The position numbers and the translations under genes are program-made. From Jaapia argillacea MUCL 33604 (lineage: Eukaryota > Basidiomycota > Agaricomycetes > Jaapiales > Jaapiaceae): a stretch of 64,000 nt of DNA. Numbering within the stretch: position 1 is the stretch's first letter; each line of letters opens with the position of its first letter. The notes below the pieces were generated by a model that had not been told where the DNA came from, made no database searches, and worked only from the letters and a program-made list of their open reading frames with translations. The stretch is taken from NCBI GenBank assembly GCA_000697665.1, contig KL197722.1:148844-212843 (forward strand), read 5' to 3'. This document shows positions 9,418 through 21,852 of the stretch, one piece after another.

Positions 9418-12400
9418 CTACGCCTGAGGAATATCCAACAACGGTATCCTCCACTCCCCAGCACTAACATCCGGCTTCACAACCTTATCCAACGGATTCA
9501 CCATTCGATTCTTCTCAATCTGCTCCATCCTCTTCGCCCAGCCATCACCAACCGCACCTTCCTCATCTTGTTGAGTCTCGGAAGGAGGTCTTGTCCAGAC
9601 CTCTTCAACAGCTTGTTTGAGTTCGACTTCGAATGCAGCTAGGTCGGATTGGAGGGAGATTCCTTCGGCTCGGTGTTCGGGGGTGAACTGGAGGAGGTGA
9701 GGAAGAAGATTGCTCGTTTCTCCTAGCAAGGGAAGATTGTGATTTCGATTAAGAAGATAAAGAGATATCTCGAATAGACTGACCCTGGGCTGTGGTGAAC
9801 CTCGCAACCAGCTTCGTGATAGACTTCAACAAGTACTCTTCCTCATCGACAGTGCCCTTCCTTCCAGAACCCACTTTCCTCTCCATCTTTCTCTTCGATC
9901 GCGAGCTCCGTCTATAAACCAAGCAAAATGTATCAGATGGACTTGAGCACTTTGCGTTTCCAAGAGAAACCCACTTGGACGATGTCTTGGAAGCAGCGGA
10001 TGGAGCCACGGTGTATCGCGTGAACGTCGTAGGAGCCTGTGATATATCCGTCATGACATCCACATTGTGCAAATCGGTATCTTCGACCCCATAGAACGAA
10101 TCTATACATCCCACCACCACATCCGTCAATCTGGGAGAAAAGTGGAGGAGGGGGTGAGGAAACGTACCAGGTTCTTCAACCTTCTTCACCCTCAACTCTC
10201 TCAACCTCGTCACTTGCTTCCTCAACTGATCCCTCATCTCACTAATATCATCACCAATCTGCGCTCGCGTTTCTAGCGTCCCAGGGTATATGATCTCCGT
10301 CAAGAGGTCTGGCTTCTTTTGTAACGTCACCTGTGTAATGGTAACGCATTAAACGTTACGGAAGTCGATGAAGAGGTACACACGAGATAGAAAACGTACG
10401 ATTCGTCTAGCTTCAGAGAACGCGTGCCCTTCAACAAGCGCAATCACAGCCTGCCTCACATCTTTGACATAATCCAAAAGAACACGTGCAGCCTCGGAGA
10501 ATCGTTTCTTCGACGACAGATCCTCTTCAAAAATCAAAAAAAAAATTCAACGAAGCCACCGGCATCATCGAACGAAAAGGACGAACCAGCAACTCGATAT
10601 CCCATATCGGTGATCTCATCTTCGGACATTTGTTCAACCATAGCAAGATCAAACAATTCTTGCCATTCCAGGGCTTTTTCATGGGCAATCATCGCTTTGG
10701 GCCGTTTACCAGCTTCGAGGAAAGCTTGATGCGGGTGTTTTTCAGCATTGTGCGAGGAAGGCGTAAGGGTTGGAAGGGTTCACCTAGTGCCGCTTGTTTG
10801 AACTCTCGTCGTTCGAATAGCCAATCTCCGTATACGTCAAGGACAGCCTATCAGTTGCCCATAGTGTTCATGTTACGCGGAGAAGGTCGATGAAATGAAA
10901 ACGAACCTCATATCGTTCCGTGCCTTTCCACAAGGATAGTGCCAGTTGATACAAACGATGTTTCTCCACATATGTCATGGCTTCTTCGAACCTCTCCGGA
11001 CCTGACCAATGCCCACCACATCAGCGCCTCTTACCCCGCACATGGGATGATAGGAAGAGAAAGACGGACCGGCAAGAGATAGGTTCCTCAAAGCTTTCTC
11101 ATGCCTTCTCAGATGATCGTCGATCCTGAATCTTTGATAGTATTTCTCTAGAGCTCGGAGTTCTCGAAGGAAGGGTAAGTATTCTCTCGGGTCCTATCCA
11201 CGATATGAGCCCATACATCTTGAACGGAATGCAGTGGGGGATGACGGCGCACCTTCTGAGCATGTTGAGCGATCATCAAGAATATCGAAAAGTCATACAT
11301 CCCGATAGCGGTATCCAACAACCTCTCAGCATCCACCAAGAAAATGATATACTTTACAGCATCTTCAACCAAACTAGGTTCGCTATCTAACCACCCACCC
11401 ACCCACGACTGCGGTGAGGTTCAGTTTAAGGAGGAGTGGAGAGGGACGAACCTCGTAAACGAAGCAATAACGACAGAGCAGCTTCATGATCAGGTGGGTT
11501 CTTGACTACATACGCAGTCAAGATCGAATTAACATATTTCTTCAAATCAACTTTTTCAAGTTGGAGTCGAATCGAATCGCATATCTTGGCAATCGATTCG
11601 ATTGATTGTGTTCCTCTCCTATGCTCAAAACGTCAGCCTCGCACGATTGCTAAGGAGAGAAGGGAGGAAAACGCACCCGATACTGGTGAGGAACAAATTC
11701 ATATACTCCACATCATCTATCTGTTCGACAAACGATTCGAGGTTGACCATGAACGACTCTTGGTCATGTTCCACCAACACGTTCAAATCGATCCTATGTT
11801 TCCTACACGCCAAAAACGCCTTTCGATAATCGCCACTGTGCGCGTCCTCATGAGCATTCAAGCGGTGGAAGGAGAGGGAATAGGGGGAGGGGAGTGGGAC
11901 GTACGCGTTTATATCCTGTTTAACAACTTCCATAACCAACGGTCTCGGATTCACAGTTTCCAAATTCCCTCTTGGCATCTGTAATACCAAACTCATGGTA
12001 CTAGGTACCGCCACAACGATCCTACTCCCTCTTTCCACTCTCCTTTGTTCCCACTCTGATTTACCCAACTTCAAAGACACTTCCTCTTCCTCATTTGTAT
12101 CGCCATTAATTTGTGAAGTGAGTAAGGAGATGAGGGATGCGATGGGTGCGAAGTGGGCTAGGTGGGCTGTGGTGGTGTAGATGACGAATCCTGATGCGAT
12201 GGTGAAAGATGTTACGTTCGTAGCAAGGGTATAGGGGGTTGGAGAGGGAGAGAGGGTTATGTAGAGTTTGGAAGAGGTTGACGAAAACCCGACGAAGAGG
12301 AACCTTGGGTTTGGAATCCAAGGGGAAGGAGAGATTGGGATACATTCAGTCTCGAGACAGAACTCAGGGAATTGGGAGATGGGTGATATCGTTTCTGTTT

Positions 12401-15154
12401 CCGTTTGAACTGAACAAACATCCCGTCAAACAACAAACAACGACGCGATGGTGGGAGGTAAAGACGAACCTTGGAATAACTCTCCATCGGGAGCTTGCCA
12501 CATCACCTCCCTTCCTCCACCAACAGGGACCAAACGTCCATTAACCCCAGACATCCTAATCTCACTCTTTTCTCCCATCTCCCACTTTCCTTCTTCCTTC
12601 CCATTCTTCCCCCCCTTACTCTCCACTTCGGCGCCCTCGAGTAACTCGATAACACTAACCAAATCCTTCCCTCCCTCTGCCCCAAGTATAACCACCACCA
12701 TCTTCCCTTCTCCTTTCCCCCCTTCCCCTCCCTCCCCGCCCTGATCGCACTCGGAAACCAACACCTGCCGACACCCGCCTTCAAACCTAACATTCCCCTC
12801 CCAAACCACCCTCGGATCCATAACTTTACCTCCCCCCTTCTTTTTCTTTTGCGGGAGGCGCGTATGGAGGGCGTATAGTTCCAAATATGACGATTCGTAT
12901 AATACTGCTAGGATCTCAGACGGCGAGGGATAGGAGGGGGAGGGGGAGGAGAAGGAGAAGTGTATGGGGACTCGATGATGGTTGAGGGAGAGCTGGTATG
13001 ATGACATTGGTGGGGGAACGTTTTGGGTTCGGAATGGTGTTAACAAGATTTTGGCTATATGCGTGTCAATTGTGGGTTTGGAAGAGAGGAGGAGCGCATC
13101 AGTCAATTTGGCTTTTGGTAGAGAGGAGAGGAGAGGAGAGGAGAGGAGAGGAGAGGAGAGGAGAGGAGAGGGGAACGTACGACCGTCGATGACGCCTACA
13201 CTCCCCGTGTCGTGGGGAGGGAGAGAGCGGGAGGTGGAAGTTTCGAATGTATATGTTCGTTGGATTATTTTTGCTATAGGTGTTCGCAACGAACGTCAAC
13301 TTTCGCTTATCAAGAACGATGAGTAGAGACGAAGAACTCACACCGCGTACATAGAACGACCCTCATCTCCTCTGGGTGCCAAACCACGCTCGTAAACCTT
13401 CCCTTCCCTTTCGCGTCAGAAGGAGCGAGGATTTCTTGTTTGAGGTACCTATATGATCGTTGAGTGGTGAGTGGGAGGGGAGGGAGGGGGGGAACGGACC
13501 AGTGGTAATTTGATGTTGTGTATAGTTGGACTGGGTGGCGGTACGAGGGGTGACGGGTGCGGTGGGGTCGGGTGGTGGTGGGGGTGGATGAGAGGAGGAG
13601 AGGGTGAGGTGAGTAAGAAGGCGAGGTGAGGAAGAAGAGAGAGAGAACATACCAACATCCCCAAAACCAGTTTCGTACCAAACACCCAAAACCCTCGAAT
13701 CCGAACTCCAAGAAACTTCTTTGACTCTGTAGCCCCATTTTTTCTCGATTTCGGTCGTGGGTTTTGTGATTTCGGCTGTGGGTCTTGCGATTTCGGGGGT
13801 GGGTTCCGAGTCGATTTCGGCTGCGGGTTTCGAGTCGATTTCGTCCGTAGGTGTTGCGTCGATCTGGTTAGCAAAACCTCCGGCACTCAAGTCACCCTCC
13901 CGAATACTAAACTCCCCATGCCTCAACCCATTCCTCTCGAAAAAGACGATATCATGTCTGTTTTGTCTTCCGCTTCCTAACCCTCCTCCCTCTCCCCTCC
14001 CTCCATCCCCCTCTCCCCCACCTAGTCCTCCATTAACACCACCCCCGCGCGCACCACCCCCAGGAACGTCACCAAACCGCTGACTCGCGACAACGAGGTT
14101 CCCACTCGGTCTCCAAGCAACTACATGTTCCAAACCCGGTATCAACTCGGAAGTGGATTGGAGGGTTGCTTGGGGGTTGTATACCCTTAACACCCTATGT
14201 TTCGATGATGGACCCTGTGAGAGAGAGGACGTGACGAAGAAGGAGGCGTCGCCTCTCCAGCTTATCCGCGGTAGACCTAACCCAAAAAAGGTGGTTATGA
14301 GATGAAAGGGATGGGAGGGGAGAAGGGAGGGCGAAGGGAGAGGGAAGGGAGAGTACCATCGTCGTCTGGTGAGCAACCGATCTTTTGGGTTGAGGGCGAG
14401 AGTGCTGCGCCTTTGCCTAGGGAACCGTGGAATTGGGTGCTTTTGGAGCCCCAGCCTACGTTTATTGGTGTTTCTAGATCGTTCGGGAATTAGTTGTGTT
14501 GGATCGAGTCAGGGGATGAAAGGAAGAAAGAGAAACGTACCCTCGCCAAACTCGTCTGTATTGAGTGAAGATTCTGAAAGGACGTCAAAAGAGGAAGTCA
14601 TTAGGATTAAGTTTTGTGTGGAGGTTATTAAGACTAGGAGGGAGTCATCCGGACTCCATTCGGCTGCAAGGATTGGGGAGTCGGTGGTCCCTACTACTTC
14701 GGCCTGGATTGGTGGACGCGTGAGTGGGTGAATGAATCAGGGAACGGGTGAGACAGACCTCTGGGAAGGGAGAGTTGAGAGGGATGGTGAGGATGTCTCC
14801 ACTGTGTAAGATGGCTACGAGGGAGTGAGTTTCGGAGATGAAGTGTAGGGATATGACTTGGTAGGGTGGTTGGGCGTCGGGTACGGTGAATGAAGTTAGA
14901 GTAGTCAATATCTACACGATCCATGCATGATCAACCATTTACGCGGAAAGGGATGTAGCAGATACACGTACTGTGGCTTCACCCTCCGCATCTACACCCC
15001 AGATGTCAACTTCCACTTCGGCATCTGCGGAGATGCGTTCGGAAGAGGCATAGACGAGGTTTTGGTCGAGGTTGAATGTGGTGTTGGAGATTGTGTGAGA
15101 GGTGGGTAGGGCTAGTGTCGTGTTCAGTGTCGATGTCAGGGTTAGGTTCCTCAT
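9418..15154 (-). CDS. ELP1: Elongator complex subunit 1 (IKI3/IKAP)
   Basis: 22 exons: 15154-14972, 14911-14759, 14703-14541, 14473-14357, 14276-13653, 13530-13500, 13448-13342, 13273-13181, 13054-12470, 12409-11905, 11835-11677, 11618-11452, 11386-11253, 11193-11070, 11001-10907, 10847-10784, 10724-10587, 10524-10400, 10330-10168, 10101-9975, 9911-9784, 9722-9418. They sum to 1429 residues with no frame conflict. Diagnostic stretches are the start MRNL, AAEWSPDDSLLVLIT, ISWRGDASFFV, FFERNGLRHGEF, NYHWYLKQEI, FLACRKHRIDLN, EDAVKYIIFLVDA and DLSSKKRFSEAARVLL: an N-terminal WD40 half followed by a TPR-like half. Elp1 scaffolds the Elongator complex, which modifies wobble uridines of cytosolic tRNAs. 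The protein is somewhat longer than usual (~1330) because exon 5 adds a Gly-rich segment and a run of P-T-x-E-I repeats. It shares a short promoter with USO1. Confidence 0.95.
13121..13170. repeat. Pentanucleotide microsatellite (GAGAG)10
   Basis: Ten perfect GAGAG units lie inside ELP1 intron 8 (13055-13180), which is twice the length of the other introns because of it. Confidence 0.95.
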
Positions 15155-15320
15155 TGCTTGAGTGATGAGGAAGAGGAGAAGAGGTGAAAGTGATAGCGAA
15201 CGAAATCTGATTCAGATTAGTCGCTGTTCACATGTCGCAATGTCACTCGGGCACAATGCTGCCGAATGGACATCTCAGCATCAACGTGTCTTTGCCCTAA
15301 CCGCACCTCATCCAACCACC
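15155..15320. promoter_or_regulatory. 166-bp divergent (shared) promoter of ELP1 and USO1
   Basis: The ELP1 ATG (15154, minus) and the USO1 ATG (15321, plus) are 166 bp apart and point away from each other, so both 5' UTRs and both core promoters must sit here. A purine-rich stretch (15164-15190) is present; no clear TATA box is visible. An in-frame upstream ATG for USO1 exists at 15162 but lacks the conserved start. Confidence 0.7.
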
Positions 15321-17019
15321 ATGGAATTCCTCTCGCAAACATACACCGCCCTACGCGGCCCAACCTCCCTCCCACCCTCTCTCCACCCCCCAACACAATC
15401 CTCGCTTCAAACAATAACAAAACTAACAGACCGTCTCTCCCCTTCCACCCTCCTCGCAGACCGTCGCGCCGCAATCCTTACTTTGAAAGGCCTAGCCCGC
15501 GATCCTCGACATCGAGCAGAAGTAGGCGAGGTTGCGCTTCATGGGTTACTGGGTGTACTGTGTGAGCAGGGTGGGGACGTCGAGGTCGATCCTGAAGCGG
15601 GCAAGGGCGTGTTAGAGACTCTTGGTGTGCTTTGTGATGCTGAGGGTGAAGGCGAGGGTGGGGAGAAGGATGCAGAGAAGTTGAAGGAGATTAGAGAGTT
15701 GGCGATGAGACATACCGATCTCGTCCTCGCCGAGTCCACATCCACAGATAGACTCTTCTACCTCCTCGCTCCTTCCCAACCACAACCACCACAACAACAT
15801 CAGGCCCACGCGCTACCCTTCTACACACGCTACGCAGCACTCCAACTCCTCCATACACTATTGAAGAATAGGAGAACCGTCGTACAGAAGTATTTCTTGA
15901 AAGCTAGTTCTGGACCAGGGGCGATCGTTGGGTTATTGGAGGATAGGAGGGAGATTATCAGGAATGGTATGCCTTTCCTCGCATCGATTCCTCATGAATA
16001 ACTAACGTCCCATCAACAGAATCCCTACACATCCTCCCTCCCCTCTTGACTTCCTCACCCCCAATCCAATCCCTACTCGCCTTTTCGGGCGTCTTTGAGA
16101 GCTTGTTTGGAGTCGTTACCAATGAAGGTACGTGGGTTTGGTTTGATTCAGATGTGGCTCCACGATTGGAGGCTGGGGTGTGGTTCCACGATTGGAGGGC
16201 TCGGGCGTGGTTTTGCAATTGCGGGTTGTGGTTTTGGTTTTGGTTTCACGATTGGGACTTACGTCTGTGGTTTCACGAAATTCGGACATGTTTTTCGAGT
16301 CCGATCATTGGGATAGGCGATCCGAGTTCAATTCGGAAGATTGAGCATCCTACATGCGCTTTCGTGGGGGGGTGTATGCGCTCCTCCCCTTCTTTCCTCC
16401 TTATCTTCGCATACCATCGCCTTTGACTTCTGAGCCTCGGTTTGATCTCGCTCTCGGACTTTCACCTTTACCTTCACCTTCATCTCCACATCCACGAACC
16501 AACCCACTAACTACCATCTCCAAACCCCAGGCGGGATAGAAGGAGGCGTAGTAGTAGAAGACGCGTTGAGGTGTGTAGAGGCTATGTTGAGGTTTAATGG
16601 GAGTAATCAGGTATGTCCCTCTCATGTCCCTTTCGTTGGGGACCACTTTCCGGTGTTACCTCCTCGCCCGATGACCAACATCAACTAACACCCACTCTTT
16701 CAGGCTTATTTCTCGTCATTACCACTCCCCAAAACTCTCCTCTCGCTGCTGTTGTTCCCTACTCAGTTACAGCAACTACCAGGTGGACAAGGTTCGTCCC
16801 TCTCTCTCCCCACCTTCCCCCCTCCCCCCTCGCTCCCACCCTCTCCCTCACCCCGACTAACCCCAAAACCCCGCTAACGCCCACCCTCCAAAAGGCCTAT
16901 CCCCAGCCCCCCAAGAATTCTCCCTCCAATTCTGGGACGCCCAAAAAGCCAAGAACGCCAGTCTTGTAGTTTCGGTATTGGGCATGTTAGTTGGGGGTGG
17001 GAAGAAGGGGAACGTGAGT

Positions 17020-17054
<35 letters not shown>

Positions 17055-19416
17055 ATTCCTTTATTCTTGGAGATGAGAACGATTGACGCTGACGGTTTTG
17101 TTTTTGGGATGGTGTAGGTACACGAAACGCTCATTTATTCGAAATGTTTGTTGGAGTTGGCATTATCGTCGAATGCACCTACCTCGCTCAAGATTCAGGT
17201 CCGCCTTCTCTCTCCCTTTCTCCACTACCCTCCTCAACTAACTCCCCACATACACACACATAGGCCCTCCCCCTCCTCCCCCCAACCCTCCCCCAACCTC
17301 TCACAACCCTCCTCCTAACACCCTACCTCCCAGTCCCGGAGACGAACGGGGAGGAATGGGATAGGTTGGAGCCGGAGAGTGTAGCTGGTGTTTTAGTTGA
17401 GTTGGTCGTACTTGGTACGTTCCTCGCGTATTATTCTCGTGGAGGGGTTTCCCCTCGTTACGTTAGTGGCGGAGATGAAGAGAAAGCTGATGTTGGATTT
17501 TTTTTTTTAGGTGAGTATGGTGGGATTTTGGGGGATGGAGGGAGGGAAGGGTTGGAGTTGAGAGCGGCGGGCGCTACTGTTTTTGAGGTATGTTTTTTTT
17601 GTTCGTTTATGAGCTGTCGTCAAAGATCAGGGTTTGATTCGTTTCTTACCTTTTTGGCACTTGTAGAATCTTGTTAGTGATGGAGAGATTAGGTTCGGGA
17701 TCTTACAATCATTATTACCCTCCAACGCCCGTACGTCTCCCCCTCTCCTCCCTCCCTCCCCTCCTTCCATTCACTAACATTCCTCTCCAGCACCACACCC
17801 AACACCCCTCCTTCACGCACTCTCCACACCCCCCACATCCCCAATCAACCAAACAACCCAAACATCAACACATTTCTCCACCCTCCTCTTCTCTCATCTC
17901 GTACGTTCATCGCCTAAAGCAAAAACTTTAGCGAGGAATATAAAGTCGCTGCATGCTGAGGGTGGAGAAGGTGGTGGGTTGTTCGTCCCTGCTGATGGTA
18001 CGCTGTTCGGACCTGCTGCTGGTGCGCCGCCTGTGAAGGCAGGGGAGGAGGAAGAGGAAGGGCCGGAGACGCTTTTGCAGTTGTTGAGTGAATATCTTTC
18101 TTTGGCGTTTTTGGAGAGGGGGAGGGTTGGGTCTGGGTCTGGGTCTGGTATGTCTTTTTTTGCATTCGTTCGTTCGCCGTTTGAACTTATCTCCCCTGGC
18201 GATGTGTAGATTCGGATAGGGAAGCGAGAGAGTGGGATAGATTGATTTGTGCGTATTTGAGTTTGTTGGCTCAGTGGCTTTGGGAGGATTCGAAGAGTGT
18301 GAAGGAGTTTTTGGATGCTGGTGGGTTGGGTGTGGTGAGTCTTTTTTTACCTTGACCTTGTTGTCGTCTTTTGGTTTTTGGATGAGAGCTGAGAAAAAGA
18401 TGGATGTAGCTCGTGGAACCTATCAACCAGACGTCAGAATCGGACGAGATCGTTTCGGGTTTGTGTGTCTTTTTACTTGGGATATGTTATGAATTCAATC
18501 GAGAACCGGGGGAGATCGCGAGGTATGTGTGTCCTCTCCCTACTTCCTCCTCCTCGTCCCTTACCCCCCACTCCGTTCGTTCAGATCGACGATCCATCCT
18601 ATTTTAAACCGACTCGGCACCGATACCCTCCTGGGGAGAATGTCAAGATTGAGAGAAGACGAAAGAGTGAAGGGTGTCAGTCCTGAATCTATCGTTCTTC
18701 CATACCCGCATACTGTCGTGTTGAGAGCGGAGGGTGGTGGAAGGGAAGGAGAGATTTGGTTTGATTGGGCGTTTGTTGATTTCTTCAAGTCGAATTATTG
18801 TGAGTCGTTTTGCTTTCATTTCTCTCGTGCCTTGCGAGTTTACATATGCTCATGATGTGCGTAGATACCATACAGAAGGGTCTCGGAAGTGATCCGAATT
18901 CTCTGGGATCGTCAACTGGTGAGTCTATTTACGATCTTTGAGGTTTAGCAATTGGAAGGTTGGGTATTGATTGATGGATGATTTAGGACAAAATGTTGAG
19001 ACTGCCATGTTGGTCGCTTCGCTGAGAGAAGTTATCAAGAGTCAAGCGCAGGAGATTGAGAATTTGAATGCGGAGTTGAAGAAGTTGTCGAGTGGTGATG
19101 ATAAAGAGTCGGAGCATGTACGTTCATCTCTCTACCTTCGCGCGCTAGCTTTGATTAACGGATCGTAATATCGCGCGTTCTTTAGGTTCATGCATTAGAA
19201 GAGCAGGTGACGACATTGACTGCGGAGCTAAGGTCTTCCGAGGAGAAGAGGAAGGATGGAGAGAAGGAGCAGGAAGATTTGTTGGTGTTGTTGGATGAGA
19301 TTAGTTCGAAGAGGAGGAAGGATAAGGAACGGATGAAGGAGGCTGGGTTGGAAGTTTCTGAGGATGAGGGGGACGATGAGGATGAAGAGGATGAAGAGGA
19401 CGAGGACGAGGAGTGA
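15321..19416 (+). CDS. USO1: Vesicle tethering protein Uso1/p115
   Basis: 16 exons (15321-15966, 16020-16127, 16531-16610, 16704-16791, 16895-17013, 17118-17198, 17264-17414, 17511-17587, 17667-17730, 17791-18147, 18210-18334, 18410-18522, 18585-18799, 18865-18918, 18987-19117, 19186-19416) give 879 residues. The start MEFLSQTYTALRGP, LADRRAAILTLKGLARD, NRRTVVQKYFL, LEDRREIIRN and PETNGEEWDRLEPES mark the armadillo head domain. A short coiled coil (LREVIKSQAQEIENL onward) and a pure Asp/Glu tail form the p115 C-terminus. Uso1 tethers ER-derived vesicles to the Golgi before SNARE pairing. A GTACGT inside exon 10 (near 17899) looks like a donor, but the frame continues through conserved sequence and it is not used. 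Confidence 0.95.
16130..16300. repeat. Degenerate GTGGTT-TCACGATTGG repeats in USO1 intron 2
   Basis: The 403-bp intron 2 of USO1 is far longer than its neighbours and contains several diverged copies of a motif like GTGGTTCCACGATTGGAGG. It looks like local slippage or tandem duplication; no coding content is seen. Confidence 0.55.
17022..17053. repeat. Dinucleotide microsatellite (CT)n
   Basis: About 16 uninterrupted CT units at the start of USO1 intron 5, a few bases after the GTGAGT donor. Confidence 0.95.
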
Positions 19417-19856
19417 TCGCGAGACTTGTCTGGGGAAGGGTAGGATCGAGTCAATTATGCATAAAGTTTGCCCTCACGACCATGCTGACGCGCTCACGAG
19501 CCCGCAGTAGTCTCTCTCGCTGAAAGCACGTTTCCAGATGTTCGCTTACGTGCACTTTAGCGACGTTAGCAAGGTCAATCAGCAGACTCCAGTTTGACCT
19601 CTGTGTGGGTTAGGATGGTTTGCAATTCGGGTCTGGACGAATGGCGCAATATGATGGAATGATTCCGCAAGAGAAATTACAAGTACAGCGAATGATTCTA
19701 GTCCACGCCGAGAGGATACAAAAGGTCGTGATAACGTATCTGAATATCATCCTCGTTCCCATCCCTCCCCTCCTCTTCTCAAAAGCTCCGAACAGAAGAA
19801 TCGTACATACGGATACATAAGGATCATGCAAGAAGGCACGGTGCGTTCAGGGCCTC
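19417..19856. other. Convergent intergenic region (USO1 / aminotransferase A)
   Basis: The two genes end towards each other here. I see no gene and no clear polyadenylation element. A short plus-strand open frame at 19620-19820 has no recognisable features. Confidence 0.5.
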
Positions 19857-21800
19857 TCAAAGGTCCAGGGATGACGAAGGGGTCGCCGGAGGCTTCTTCG
19901 ACTCTAACCATTCATCCCACATCACCTGCCTCGACTGCTCCTTTCCCATCGCAGCAGCGAATTGGAGCACCGTCCACACGTCTTGGAACGTGGTAGCGAG
20001 CCCAAGGCTGATCCTGACCACACCCAGCTCCCTCCCGACGGCGTCCTCGAAATCCTTCAGTGTGACGCCAGGGTAAAGTTGCTGCATGTCGTCCTGGAGG
20101 CCTAGGATAGCAGCTGCACCTCCAGGATTACATACACAGCCGGTTCGGAGGGAGATGCGGCGCACTGAAGCCGCATATTCGATGAAGGAGTTGGGAATCA
20201 TCGCTCCAGAAGGCTGAAACACGATCAACATGTGCGTACAAAGGATCAACATGCGCGGACTTACGGATAGGAAGATCAGGGAAACGATGGAGCCCGTGTC
20301 CGCTTCTTCACTAAAAGATTTGAGAACTTGACCGGGCAATCGTGACAAGATTCGAACAACGGGAGATCCTGTGTTTTCGTGTCGTAATTGAGATAAAGAT
20401 GTCGTTAAGTGATGCATCAGGCATGATAGTCGTAACGGGAGAAACGGTAGGTAAGCTGATAGAAAGCGTAAACCATCCGTGATCGCTGGTAGCGTAAGAT
20501 AATTGATCGTGCCATCCTTTCAATTATAGGATGAGCACACAGATGAACGCAGAGAGGGTGAGATCACTAACCTCAAACTGTTCGTGAAGGTCTTGTGACA
20601 TCGTAACAATCGTACCGGGAACTTGTACAACGTCCACGGTCCCCCCAGCGAACCATGGCCTTTCCAACTTTTCCAGAAAAGATTTCTTAACGATAAGCGC
20701 GCCCACGCCTGTGGGATACCCAAACATTTTGTAAAAACTGACTGCCATGGCGTCAACTGGGAGGTCTTCAAGTGAGACTATCGATGTTGGGGCAAGAGCG
20801 GCGGCATCGAGGAGAGTATAGTATCCGAGAGATGAGGCGTATTCGACCAGAGAAAGAGGATTCTTCGAACTCGAAATATTTGATTGTGCAGTCAATGCAA
20901 ACAAGGACGGGGAAAGTGTTCGTGATTCAGGTTTCTGCAATACCAGTACATTCTAAAGAGGGTCAGGGTTAGATCTCGATTCGATCAACGATGATCAAGA
21001 GCGACCGAACCTTGGCGTTAATTTCGTCCAATCCACCATGAGGTGTCGTATCGATGTAATGAACTTGGGCTCCTCTCCGTGCCGCAAACCGTCGAATGCC
21101 ATGCACGCTATTATGAGAGTCTGCGCATAGGACGTATCGACTGTGTTCGTTGAAAGGGAATGACTCTCCAACCAGCTTCAAGGCTCCAGTAGCGTTGGCA
21201 GTGAACACTACGGTGTATTCCGGTGACGCATTGAAGAATGAAAGAACCGCCTCTCGGGCTTCACGGGCACACATTGAGGATACTTGTGAACTGAGAGAAA
21301 TCAGCGATCAGAAGGAGAGCAAATCAGCGATTGGGTAGAATCACGAACCAAGGGTTGATAGAATGTGTATTTCCCATTGTGTGGCCGTGCAAGAAGGCTG
21401 CATGGACGCGTATTAGACTCTCGGGATAGAGTGAACCTCCCATATAATCCACATAGACCTCCCCATTCTTATCAAGGCGAGAGAAATCGTCGCGGCGGAG
21501 GGAATCGAGCATCCAGGTGGACTTGTATTGAGGATACGACTTCAGAAACACCTTGTACGCCCGCGTCACATCCTCACGCCGACCAACTTCAATGGAGGCC
21601 TTGGTGTAAAGAGGCACTTGGTCGGAGTGGACGGCCTTCTCGTCGATGAAGCCATTCTTCTCCGAGGAACCGGAGTTATCTGTCGACGATGACGACGACG
21701 ACGACGAGACACATCCCAAGGTGAGAACCGACAGCCAGCGTTGTTTTCGTGAAACAGGGCGATATCGCTGCTGCTTGCGCATGGATTGAGAATTGCCCAT
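19857..21800 (-). CDS. Class V aminotransferase, Mo-cofactor-sulfurase-like, copy A
   Basis: Five exons (21800-21349, 21290-21011, 20952-20572, 20516-20265, 20213-19857) encode 573 residues. YVDYMGGSLYPESLI with GNTHS, FTANATGALKLVGESFPF and DSHNSV follow the N-terminal half of molybdenum cofactor sulfurase (MOCOS/ABA3). VSFYKMFGYPTGVGALI contains the PLP lysine (residue about 319), and RTGCVCNPGGAAA is the conserved cysteine region near the C-terminus. The MOSC domain of true MOCOS is absent, so this is a stand-alone NifS-like domain; substrate unknown. The start MGNSQS fits the N-myristoylation consensus (Gly2, Ser6), followed by a basic and Ser-rich linker longer than in copies B and C. 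It is the most diverged of three tandem paralogues with identical intron positions. Confidence 0.85.
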
Positions 21801-21844
21801 GTTGGCTGACCGGATGCTGAGGGAATCAGGACTTTCCCCCTTCG

Positions 21845-21852
21845 CCTTTTAA
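21845..21852 (-). promoter_or_regulatory. TATA-like element of aminotransferase A
   Basis: TTAAAAGG on the minus strand about 45-52 bp upstream of the ATG at 21800. Copies B and C carry AT-rich elements at similar distances (around 27357-27363 and 30657-30666). Confidence 0.35.

Noticed and set aside
17899-17930. GTACGT...TTTAG in USO1 exon 10 as an intron
   Set aside because: Only about 32 bp and its translation (SSPKAKTLARNIK) fits the conserved protein; kept as exon.
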